Made by a program: the position numbers and the translations under genes. From Promethearchaeota archaeon (GTDB taxonomy: Archaea; Asgardarchaeota; Lokiarchaeia; Sigynarchaeales; SOKP01), in contig JAEOTW010000158.1 in assembly GCA_016839655.1 (NCBI GenBank), forward strand, positions 16,245 through 80,244: DNA of 64,000 nt, given 5' to 3'. Positions 52,883 to 61,143 of this stretch are shown piece after piece; the first letter of the stretch is position 1, and each line of letters starts with the position of its first letter. The notes below the pieces were generated by a model. The model was not told the DNA's origin. It saw only the letters and a list, made by a program, of their open reading frames with translations, and searched no databases.

Positions 52883-54109
52883 CTAATTACTAGAATTAAC
52901 TTTCCTCTTTGTTTTAATCAAATCTAAAATGATTTTCTTTAGGGAAAAAATGATTTTGGGCCATATGTATTTTTCTTTTACTACATTAAAACCTTTTTGG
53001 CCAATTTCTTTCAGTTCATTTTTACGAGGAATTAAATATGAAATTTTTTCGATTAAATCTTTTTGATTTTTAGCATAAATTATACCATTATTCTTACCAA
53101 ATTCGAGAACCACTCCAGGTAAGCTATTACATAAAACTGGTTTCTTCATAGCCATATATTCAACTATTTTTATAGGTGTAATTTCACGAGTAATATCATT
53201 AATTTTAAAACTAAGCAAACATAAATCTGCAAGGTTAATATATTCTGAAATTTCAAAAAACGGAACTCTCCCTATTAATATAACCCATTTAGCATTAATT
53301 TCATTTACATGTTCTAATAAAGACTTATATATCCCTCCATCTCCTAAAATAATGAATTTCAAATTTAATTTTCCATTTCTCACTTCAAAGTTATACCTAT
53401 CAATAATTTCTTTTAAACCTGCAAAATCATAAAGATATCCCATAAAAAATATTATGAAATCCTGTTCTCTAATTGAATATTTTCTTCTTAGTAATTCAAA
53501 TTTGTTTTGATCAATAATGGTGTTTTCTAGTGATACTCCGTTTGGTAATATAATTACTTTCTTAGGAGAAACTCCATAATTTATAACCTTAATTTCATGC
53601 AATCTTGTATAAATTAAGATTTTGTCTGAATATTTAAATAAAACTCGCGTTATAAATTTAGCAAAAGGTTTAATAGATTCAATTGGCACTAATTCATGCA
53701 AGATATCAATGTAATGAAATATAAAAGGGATATTTAATAATTTAGCAACTATTAAACCGATTAGACCGTTTGTCATAGAATAGTTAATAATAACATCAAT
53801 ACGATTCTTTCTAAGAATATTTAATATCTGAAAAAAATTAGAAATTAACGAGCTTATTCTTCTAAAATATGGTATCTGTAAATGTGATGTTCTAATTACC
53901 TTTACATTAGAGCCTTTTACTGATCGATCCATATTGTGATAAATTTGGGTTTTTATGAAGAGTGAAGGACTTTTTTGAATTTTGTCAATATCATAATCTA
54001 AAACTGTAATTTCATAGAAATTTTTTAAAGATAATCTTTCAAAAATATGATGCTGGATATGGGGACCCCGAGTGAGCCAATCTGTCTCTTGTAATATAAG
54101 AATGTGCAA
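52883..54109 (-). CDS. Glycosyltransferase, GT-B fold (family 4-like)
   Basis: 408 residues. Opens HILILQETDWLTRGPHIQHH with the acceptor-domain signature of GT4, contains DVIINYSMTNGLIGLIVAKL, the linker KVIILPNGVSLENTIID (about 192-208), the donor domain with IIFFMGYLYDFAGLKEIIDRY (about 225-245) and VEYMAMKKPVLCNSLPGVVLE (about 316-336), equivalent to the EX7E block. Donor unknown. Preceded by a UDP-GlcNAc epimerase-like gene 14 bases upstream on the same strand, so the two are probably co-transcribed. Confidence 0.85.
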   Translation of the reverse strand: MHILILQETDWLTRGPHIQHHIFERLSLKNFYEITVLDYDIDKIQKSPSLFIKTQIYHNMDRSVKGSNVKVIRTSHLQIPYFRRISSLISNFFQILNILRKNRIDVIINYSMTNGLIGLIVAKLLNIPFIFHYIDILHELVPIESIKPFAKFITRVLFKYSDKILIYTRLHEIKVINYGVSPKKVIILPNGVSLENTIIDQNKFELLRRKYSIREQDFIIFFMGYLYDFAGLKEIIDRYNFEVRNGKLNLKFIILGDGGIYKSLLEHVNEINAKWVILIGRVPFFEISEYINLADLCLLSFKINDITREITPIKIVEYMAMKKPVLCNSLPGVVLEFGKNNGIIYAKNQKDLIEKISYLIPRKNELKEIGQKGFNVVKEKYIWPKIIFSLKKIILDLIKTKRKVNSSN

Positions 54110-54123
54110 CTATATTGGTCATC

Positions 54124-55131
54124 TCAACAATTTAATGTCTTTTTTAAATCATAAACATATTCCGAGACTCCCTTTTCGACGTCATAATCTGGTTCGAATC
54201 CCAATTTATCTTTAATTTTAGAAATATCAGCATAACTGTGTAGAATATCACCTACGCGTTCAGGTCCATAATTTATTTTTAAATCCTCTTTTTCTGTGTA
54301 TTTTAAAATTAATTTAGTTAGAGAATTAATATCTATATAATTTCCAGTAGCTACATTAAAAATTTCACCTGCTGCATTTGCATTATCTGCTGCTAATAAA
54401 TTAGCTTTAACAATGTCTTTTATATAAATAAAATCTCTGGTTTGACTACCATTTCCAAAAATTGTAGGTTCGGTTCCATACCTTAAAATATTTTCAATAA
54501 ATAGAGCCATAACTCCTGCATAGGCAGTATTCCGCTGTCTAATTCCATATACATTAAAATATCTTAATGGAGTTGTTTTCAAACCATATGTTTCATAATA
54601 AGAAAGCATATAAGACTCACCTGCAAGTTTAGATACACCATATGGTGTTTTTGGAAATCGCATCATTTCTTCATGTTTTGGAAGATCTAAATCGTCTTTA
54701 TATAATGCAGCACTTGAAGCAAAAATTACTTGTTCTACATCATTTAATCTAGCAGCATTTAGGATATTTATTGTACCATTCACATTTACATCATTGCATA
54801 ATTCTGGCATTATTGTTGATAAATTAACACTAATAAAAGCACCCTCATGATAAACTAAATCAATATCTTTAAATATTTTAATTAAAAATGATGTATCTCT
54901 GATATCTGCTTGATAAAATTTGAATTTAGAACTTTTAAGAGCATTTTCCTCTAAATTACTCATTAAACCGTTATACAAATTATCAATGCCAATAACATAT
55001 GCTCCTGCATCAAGAAGAGCATCTGTAATATGGCTTCCAATAAATCCTGCGCATCCAGTTACTACAATTCTTTTGTCTTGAAAGTTTTCTAATTTTAATG
55101 GCATTTTCGACGCCTTTTTATTTTTGATCAT
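54124..55131 (-). CDS. UDP-N-acetylglucosamine/UDP-glucose 4-epimerase-like SDR
   Basis: 335 residues. TGCAGFIGSHITDALL (24-39) binds NAD, YHEGAFISVNLS, IFASSAALYKD (catalytic Ser) and YGVSKLAGESYMLSY (YxxxK) are in order. RYFNVYGIRQ, GNGSQTRDFIYIKDIV and NVATGNYIDINSLT complete the archaeal/bacterial WbpP-type C4-epimerase pattern. It likely interconverts UDP-GlcNAc and UDP-GalNAc, or the corresponding uronic acids. An ATG ten codons further on is an alternative start. The divergent SDR-cupin gene begins 293 bases away across an AT-rich gap without a visible gene. Confidence 0.86.
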   Translation of the reverse strand: MIKNKKASKMPLKLENFQDKRIVVTGCAGFIGSHITDALLDAGAYVIGIDNLYNGLMSNLEENALKSSKFKFYQADIRDTSFLIKIFKDIDLVYHEGAFISVNLSTIMPELCNDVNVNGTINILNAARLNDVEQVIFASSAALYKDDLDLPKHEEMMRFPKTPYGVSKLAGESYMLSYYETYGLKTTPLRYFNVYGIRQRNTAYAGVMALFIENILRYGTEPTIFGNGSQTRDFIYIKDIVKANLLAADNANAAGEIFNVATGNYIDINSLTKLILKYTEKEDLKINYGPERVGDILHSYADISKIKDKLGFEPDYDVEKGVSEYVYDLKKTLNC

Positions 55132-55424
55132 AAAAAAATATAATTAATATTAGATTTCTTATAGTATAGGGGAAAAAAAAGCTTTTCGAAATTTACTGAT
55201 CTTAATTTATTCTCAAAAATTTTATTAATCATTCTTATAGCATTAATTAAGCTATTTAATTCTTCAAAATAAGACTATTTTTTAATTAAAGAATTATAGC
55301 TATAGATTTAAAACTTACAAGACTAATGAAAATTGAATTAATTTTTATTATTAGCATAATTTAGATAAGTATTATACTGTAAAATATGATTTTAACAGTA
55401 ACCTAATTAATAAAAGGTAACACC

Positions 55425-56813
55425 ATGAGTAAAAGAATTTTAATTTTAGGTGGGCTTGGATACATAGGAAGTGTATTATATAATGTTTTAAAGGAAGAAC
55501 TATGGGAGGTTGATATATTAGATAATCATCTTTACAAGGATCTTCATCCTCCTAATCAATATATTCAAGCTGATTTAAGAAATAGAAATCAAGTTGAAAA
55601 AGTTATTAAGAATTATGATATAGTAGTAAATTTAGCGGCAATTGTTGGAGATCCAGCTTGCTTAATAGATACTAACTTAGCAATTGACATAAATTGCTTA
55701 GGTGCAAGAAATGTAGCTGAAATTTGTAAGAAATTGAAAAAATTCATAATCCAGATTAGTACATGTAGTATCTATGGAAGTGAACCTAATAAATTAGTTA
55801 AAGAAGAAGACGAAGGATTTCCTATAGATTTTTATGGACAAACAAAATATACTCAAGAACGGCTTGTAAGAGAAATATGTATTGATAATCATTGTATTCT
55901 TAGGTTAGGGACTGCTTATGGACTAAGTCCGAGAATGCGTTATGATCTAGTTGTAAACACCTTTGCCGCTAGAGCTGCGAGATTTAATAAAATAACTGTA
56001 TTTGGTGGAGAACAAGAACGTCCTTTTGTTCATATTCGTGATATCTCCAGAGCTATAGCCCATGTTATTAAAAATAATTTGCATGGAGTCTATAATATAA
56101 GGGGTGAAAACCTAAGTTTATTGAATTTAGGGGAAATAGTAAGAGAAACAACAAACTGTGAGATTGAAATAAATAGAAATATTGTAGATAAAAGGAGTTA
56201 TATGGTAGATAATAGCAAAATTGTTAATGCTGGATTCGAATTCAAATACACTATTAAGAATGCTGTAGAAGAAATAATTAAGTCTCCAACTGTACAAGAA
56301 TTTCATAAAGGAATTTACTCAAATCTAAAGCTATCCGAACGTGTAAAAATATCAGGTACAATAGGCAAAAAAGATTTACGCATTATTGAGGGGGGGATAG
56401 CTGTTGATGATAGAGGTTGTTTAAACTTTGCTAATGATTTTAAATTTTATGGAGTAAAAAGATTTTATCAAGTTCAAAATTTCAATACATCTACTATACG
56501 AGCATTTCATGGTCATTTGCATGAAGCGAAATATGTATATGTTACAAAGGGATCGGCTATTGTTGCTGCTGTTAAATTTGATGATATTAATTCTCCTTCA
56601 AAACACCATGAAGTAATCCGATTCATTTTATCTGATAAAAAACCTCAAGTGTTATTTATACCTCCTAGATATGCTAATGGTTTTAAACCATTGGAAAAAG
56701 ATACCCGTATTATTTTCTTTTCAACAAGTTCGCTTGAAGAAAGTAAGGGAGATGATTATCGATTTCCCGCAGATTATTGGGGAAATGAAATATGGGAAGT
56801 TGAAAACCGTTAA
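55425..56813 (+). CDS. SDR-cupin fusion protein (CapF/WbjC-like bifunctional sugar enzyme)
   Basis: 462 residues in two parts. Residues 1 to about 300 form an extended SDR: LGGLGYIGSVLYN, VVNLAAIVGDPA, ISTCSIYGSE, FYGQTKYTQERLV (YxxxK). Residues from about 315 are an RmlC-like cupin with ALHGH-like RAFHGHLHEAKYVYVTKGSA and VLFIPPRYANGFKPLE. CapF of Staphylococcus joins an RmlD-type SDR to a cupin that makes UDP-2-acetamido-2,6-dideoxy-L-talose; the same arrangement here is longer. With the RmlD-like gene following by 27 bases and a UDP-GlcNAc 2-epimerase gene, it fits a 6-deoxy-L-HexNAc pathway. A GGTAA site precedes the ATG. Confidence 0.82.
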   Translation: MSKRILILGGLGYIGSVLYNVLKEELWEVDILDNHLYKDLHPPNQYIQADLRNRNQVEKVIKNYDIVVNLAAIVGDPACLIDTNLAIDINCLGARNVAEICKKLKKFIIQISTCSIYGSEPNKLVKEEDEGFPIDFYGQTKYTQERLVREICIDNHCILRLGTAYGLSPRMRYDLVVNTFAARAARFNKITVFGGEQERPFVHIRDISRAIAHVIKNNLHGVYNIRGENLSLLNLGEIVRETTNCEIEINRNIVDKRSYMVDNSKIVNAGFEFKYTIKNAVEEIIKSPTVQEFHKGIYSNLKLSERVKISGTIGKKDLRIIEGGIAVDDRGCLNFANDFKFYGVKRFYQVQNFNTSTIRAFHGHLHEAKYVYVTKGSAIVAAVKFDDINSPSKHHEVIRFILSDKKPQVLFIPPRYANGFKPLEKDTRIIFFSTSSLEESKGDDYRFPADYWGNEIWEVENR

Positions 56814-56840
56814 AAAATCATGAAAAAGAGAGGGTAAAAA

Positions 56841-57737
56841 ATGACAAGAGTATTGGTACTTGGTGTAAGTGGAATGCTGGGGTCAATGGTCTTTGATTAT
56901 CTTTCAAGAAACCCCCGTTTGAATGTATATGGGACTGTAAGGAATTCAAAATATATAGATGAAAAAATATTTCTTTTTGATGCATATGATATCTCTCAGC
57001 TAGAAGATGAACAATTTCTCAATTTAAAAATAGAATATATTATTAATTGTATTGGAATTACAAAACCTTTCTCAAAAGATGATGATCCTGAAGCTGTTAA
57101 GCGAGCAATAAATATAAATGCAGATTTTCCATGGAAATTAACTAATTATGCCAAAAAACATGATGTTAAAATCATTCAAATTGGAACTGATTGTGTTTAC
57201 TCCGGGAAAAGAGGAAAATATAATGAAAATGATCCTCATGATCCTTTAGATGTTTATGGCAAAACAAAAAGTCTTGGTGAAGTATTTGATGGTTCAATGT
57301 TAATAATAAGATGTTCAATAATTGGCCCTGAATTCAAAAAAGAAACATCCTTCTTACTTGAATGGTTTTTAAATCAACCAAATGGAGGTACTATTGGAGG
57401 TTTTGAACACCATTTATGGAATGGTGTTACTACACTTCAATTTAGTCAATTATGTGAAAAGATTATGACATCAAATCTCTATGATCAATTAATACAAAAA
57501 TCTATTATCTATCATTATATTATCAATAATACTGTAAATAAATATCAATTAATGAATATTTTCAATGAAGTATTTGAAAAAAACTTAAAAATCAATAGGA
57601 TTAATAGGCCAGAACAAAAAGTTGACCGATCCCTTGATACAAATTATTCAGATCTAAAGAATATTATGGAAAAAAAAGATTTGAAAACTGCAATTTTAGA
57701 ACTTAGAGAATATATGATAAAAAGTAACAAATTCTGA
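56841..57737 (+). CDS. RmlD-like NAD(P)-dependent sugar reductase
   Basis: 298 residues. VLGVSGMLGSMVFDYL (7-22) is the cofactor loop, CIGITKPFSKDDDPEA follows, QIGTDCVYSGKRGKYNEND contains the catalytic Ser/Thr, and PLDVYGKTKSLGEVF gives YxxxK. The later loop GGTIGGFEHHLWNGVTTLQF fits RmlD. It should reduce a dTDP- or UDP-4-keto-6-deoxy sugar; as a partner of the SDR-cupin fusion and the WecB-type epimerase a UDP-4-keto-6-deoxy-HexNAc is the likely substrate, comparable to WbvR in UDP-L-RhaNAc/L-QuiNAc synthesis. A GAGGGT site lies before the ATG. It converges with the WecB gene. Confidence 0.85.
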   Translation: MTRVLVLGVSGMLGSMVFDYLSRNPRLNVYGTVRNSKYIDEKIFLFDAYDISQLEDEQFLNLKIEYIINCIGITKPFSKDDDPEAVKRAININADFPWKLTNYAKKHDVKIIQIGTDCVYSGKRGKYNENDPHDPLDVYGKTKSLGEVFDGSMLIIRCSIIGPEFKKETSFLLEWFLNQPNGGTIGGFEHHLWNGVTTLQFSQLCEKIMTSNLYDQLIQKSIIYHYIINNTVNKYQLMNIFNEVFEKNLKINRINRPEQKVDRSLDTNYSDLKNIMEKKDLKTAILELREYMIKSNKF

Positions 57738-57756
57738 TATTTTAATTTTAAAATAA

Positions 57757-58827
57757 TTATCTCTCAAAATTTTTATAAAAATTCAGAGAATTTCCAATTA
57801 GTATAGTACAGATCTTATCTGATATATTTTTACCGTAATGAGAAACGGGTTCAATTTTTCGGGATAAAGCTAATTCTGCAGCATCAAGCATTTGTTCTAC
57901 ATTCATTCCTGTTAGTATATTCACACCAAGCTCAATTAAATCGATTCGCTCTGTGCTCTCACGTATTGTGATGCATGGAGTTCCTAAGATTGCGCACTCC
58001 TCTACAACTGTCCCACTATCAGTAATTACTAATGCTGCTACCCTTTCCATACCTAGAAATTCTAAAAAACCTTGAGGTGGAATTGGATTAATTCCTTCTG
58101 GAAATTTTAGATTGTATTTATCTATCATGTTTTTTGTCTTAGGCATTAATATAAATTTAATTTCAACTTTTTTTCTTTTGTAGAGTTTTCCAAGATATTT
58201 TAATATTTTACTCAGATTTATCTCGTTTTCAGTATTTTCCGCACGGTGACACGTCACCAAATAAAAGGGGGTATCCTGTTTAAAATCTGTTTTAACAGCA
58301 TGGACAACTTCTATGATAGGATTGCCTACTACCCAGCATCGCCGAGGATTTATTCCTTCCCTTTGTAGATTTTCTTTGTGCTCAGGTAAATAACAGATAT
58401 TCAAATCAGAAAGATGATCAATCATAACTCTATTTTTCTCTTCAGGCATCATCCAGTTTTTACTTCGCATTCCCGCTTCAATATGAACTAGTGGAATGTT
58501 TAATTTAGAAGTCGCTAAAGCAAAACCCAAACTACTATTATTATCACCTAAGACAACAACAAACTCAGGTTTTTCCTTGAACAACTTATTTTCAAATTCA
58601 ATCATCAGTTTAGCAACTTGAGAAGCATGGGTACCACTTTTTATATTTAAATTATAATCAGGAATACGTACTCCTAATTGTTCATAAAATATTTTATTCA
58701 AATTATAATCATAATGTTGACCACTGTCAACAATAATATTCTCAAAATATTGGTCTAGTTTTTTAATAATCTGCGAAAGACGTATAATATCTGGTCTTAT
58801 TCCGATACATGTAATAATTTTTCTCAT
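57757..58827 (-). CDS. wecB: UDP-N-acetylglucosamine 2-epimerase (non-hydrolysing, WecB family)
   Basis: 356 residues. GIRPDIIRLSQII near the start (family GTRPE), VDSGQHYDYNLNKIFYEQL, VVVLGDNNSSLGFALA, VHIEAGMRSKNW...MPEEKNRVMIDHLSD, VTCHRAENTENEIN and LVITDSGTVVEECAIL (UDP-binding) are all present, with the family's length of about 360. It epimerises UDP-HexNAc at C2. With the SDR-cupin fusion and the reductase on the other strand, it would act as the last enzyme in a pathway of the CapE/CapF/CapG or WbvB/WbvR/WbvD type. Family known; substrate inferred. Confidence 0.9.
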   Translation of the reverse strand: MRKIITCIGIRPDIIRLSQIIKKLDQYFENIIVDSGQHYDYNLNKIFYEQLGVRIPDYNLNIKSGTHASQVAKLMIEFENKLFKEKPEFVVVLGDNNSSLGFALATSKLNIPLVHIEAGMRSKNWMMPEEKNRVMIDHLSDLNICYLPEHKENLQREGINPRRCWVVGNPIIEVVHAVKTDFKQDTPFYLVTCHRAENTENEINLSKILKYLGKLYKRKKVEIKFILMPKTKNMIDKYNLKFPEGINPIPPQGFLEFLGMERVAALVITDSGTVVEECAILGTPCITIRESTERIDLIELGVNILTGMNVEQMLDAAELALSRKIEPVSHYGKNISDKICTILIGNSLNFYKNFER

Positions 58828-58975
58828 TGTATCTTAAAAATTCTAAATTATCAATAAGGTTTTGTATTTATTGAACATTATTTAATGTTCTTATAACATA
58901 ATCCTCTGAAATTTTAGATTACATTGAATTTGATTAATTAATTTAAATTAAAATAATAAATTAAAAATTTTAAAA

Positions 58976-59827
58976 TTAGTTAATTTCTTTCATTCTTTTA
59001 TTAACTGATTTTATTTTTTTTATTAAATAGTAGAATAAACAAGAGAAAATTTGCTTAGCTAATATTCTTAAAACTATTTTTGATTTACCATATTCACGTT
59101 TATATACTTTTATTGGACATTCCTTAATTTTAAGCTTAGATAATGAGACTTTTAAAATTTGTTCTGTACAAAACGCATATCCTTTATATTTTGTATTATT
59201 AAAAATAGGAAGCACTTTTCTGTTAAATCCACGAAATCCTGTTTGATTATTCATTATTTTTGGACCAAAAAATATTTGAATTAATTTTTCTACAACAACT
59301 TCTCCTAATCTAGTATAAATTGGTAGCTGATAGAAGTATGCTCCTTTGTACCTTGAACCAATTGTATAATCAACTTCTCCATCGAAAATAGGTTTAACTA
59401 AATTAAAGATATCATCTGGACTGTGTTGACCATCGGAATCCATAGTAACAATCACTTTACCTTTAGCTTGCGAAATTCCTGAAATTATTGTTTGTCCATA
59501 ACCCTGATTTCTTTTATGATTTATAACTCTAATCTTTCTTTTTATTCTAACTTTTTCAATTTCTTTTAAACTATTATCTATTGAACAATCATTAACAACA
59601 ATAATCTCTATTAAATCGTTATAAGGTAAATTCTCCAAAATTGATTTTATCGTTTTTTCTTCGTTTAACATTGGTAATACAATTGTTAAAACGACTTCGC
59701 CTACTTTATTTTGGAAAAGATTTAAGTATTCATAAAACTCTTGATAAAGATGATCTAATTTACCATGTGCTGTTTCTGATCTATTAATGATAGAGTTTAT
59801 TTTGTTATCTTTGTTCACTGTTTTCAA
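58976..59827 (-). CDS. Glycosyltransferase family 2 (dolichol-phosphate mannosyltransferase-like)
   Basis: 283 residues. GT2 series: VVLTIVLPMLNEEKTIKSIL (about 42-61), EIIVVNDCSIDNS, NHKRNQGYGQTIISGISQA, VTMDSDGQHSPDDIFNLVKP (about 127-146, DxD), SRYKGAYFY, and NNQTGFRGFNRKVLPIF. This is the DPM1/DPG-synthase subgroup that transfers a sugar from NDP to a polyprenyl phosphate. The C-terminus has a hydrophobic stretch (IFSCLFYYLI) but no full membrane domain. It may make dolichol-phosphate sugar for the GT-C protein at 61144. Preceded by an AT-rich 199-base gap. Confidence 0.85.
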   Translation of the reverse strand: MKTVNKDNKINSIINRSETAHGKLDHLYQEFYEYLNLFQNKVGEVVLTIVLPMLNEEKTIKSILENLPYNDLIEIIVVNDCSIDNSLKEIEKVRIKRKIRVINHKRNQGYGQTIISGISQAKGKVIVTMDSDGQHSPDDIFNLVKPIFDGEVDYTIGSRYKGAYFYQLPIYTRLGEVVVEKLIQIFFGPKIMNNQTGFRGFNRKVLPIFNNTKYKGYAFCTEQILKVSLSKLKIKECPIKVYKREYGKSKIVLRILAKQIFSCLFYYLIKKIKSVNKRMKEIN

Positions 59828-60026
59828 AAACAGGACCCCTTTTAATTAATCTCTACTTTTCAAAGTCTAGTTTTTTAGAAATTTACTTAATTAATATTAA
59901 TATTATTAAATTTAAAATTTATTCAATTAGTAATTCTTCAATACAATTTCGCATTTAATATTATACATATTTAAATTGAATATAAGATTAATGAATTTCT
60001 TGAATTGGAAAGAATCTATATATATT

Positions 60027-60998
60027 TTAACATTTTGATAACTTTTTATTTTGCCATTGATATTGATTCATTAATCCTTCATCAATATCCACTTTGGGAA
60101 TGAAATTCAAAAGATTTCTAGCTTTATTTATGTTTGAATATGTAATATCAACATCTCCTTGTTGCTTATCTATATTTCTAATCTTTTTTGGTTTATTGGT
60201 TATATTATACATTTTTTCAATTAAATCATTAACACTAATAGGATTTGAGCAACCTAAATTAAATACTTCTCCGTTGGAAACATCTTTTTCACATGCTAAT
60301 ATCAATCCATTTATAATGTCTGATATATATGTAAAATCTCTAAGTTGATTACCATCTCCATATATGGAGATTTCTTTATTATTAAGCATAAAATTGAAAA
60401 ATTTGCTAATAGACATATCCGGACGACCTCTTGGACCATAAACGGTATAGAATCTTAATGATGTAATTGGTAAATTATATTCTCTATAATAGTAATCCGC
60501 ATAGATTTCTCCACATAATTTTGATACGGCATAAGGTGAAATAGGGCTTTTTGGATGATCTTCATCACACGGAGTATAAATGGGATTTCCATATACCGAT
60601 GATGAGGATGCATAAGCAATTTTCTGAATATTATCGCACTTTAAAGCAAATTCGAAAATATTTACTGTACTTATGATATTGTTCTTAGTAACTTCTGCAG
60701 CCTTATCTATTGAATATCTTACACCTGCTTGAGCAGCTAAATGGAAAATATAATCAATATCATAAAAAATTCTATCAACAAATGATTTTTTTTTAAGATC
60801 TTCTCTGATTACAAGATAGTCTTTTTTACTTTGATAATTCTTTAATATCATTTCTAATCGTTCTTCTTTACCCATATAATATTCATTAAAATTATCAATC
60901 AATATCAAAAAATTACCATTTTTCAATAATATTTCTGTTAAGTGGGAGCCAATAAAACCGGCAGCGCCAGTTACTATAATAGTTTTATTTTTTATCAT
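60027..60998 (-). CDS. NAD-dependent epimerase (UDP-glucuronate/UDP-glucose 4-epimerase-like)
   Basis: 323 residues. TGAAGFIGSHLTEILLK (10-26), HLAAQAGVRYSIDKAAEV (the LspL-type motif), YASSSSVYGN, SPYAVSKLCGEIYADYY (YxxxK), RFYTVYGPRGRPDM, GDGNQLRDFTYISDI and NLGCSNPISVND follow each other. QQGDVDITYSNINKA is characteristic of UDP-glucuronate 4-epimerases. It probably makes UDP-galacturonate or UDP-galactose for the surface glycan. Monocistronic. Confidence 0.87.
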   Translation of the reverse strand: MIKNKTIIVTGAAGFIGSHLTEILLKNGNFLILIDNFNEYYMGKEERLEMILKNYQSKKDYLVIREDLKKKSFVDRIFYDIDYIFHLAAQAGVRYSIDKAAEVTKNNIISTVNIFEFALKCDNIQKIAYASSSSVYGNPIYTPCDEDHPKSPISPYAVSKLCGEIYADYYYREYNLPITSLRFYTVYGPRGRPDMSISKFFNFMLNNKEISIYGDGNQLRDFTYISDIINGLILACEKDVSNGEVFNLGCSNPISVNDLIEKMYNITNKPKKIRNIDKQQGDVDITYSNINKARNLLNFIPKVDIDEGLMNQYQWQNKKLSKC

Positions 60999-61143
60999 GG
61001 TCTAAGATAAATTTTAAATTAAAATTAATATTCTTTTTATGATAAATATTGATACTTCGATTATATCTTTTAATAAATATTAAAGAATAATTGTTATACT
61101 GTTATCAAATATATTTAAAAACGGAACAAAAGCTTTTAGTAGA

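Noticed and set aside
54180..54205. A TTCGAATCC-type sequence resembling a tRNA T-loop
   Set aside because: It lies inside the conserved coding region of the epimerase at 54124-55131 (GFEPDYD segment) and no acceptor, D or anticodon arms fold around it.
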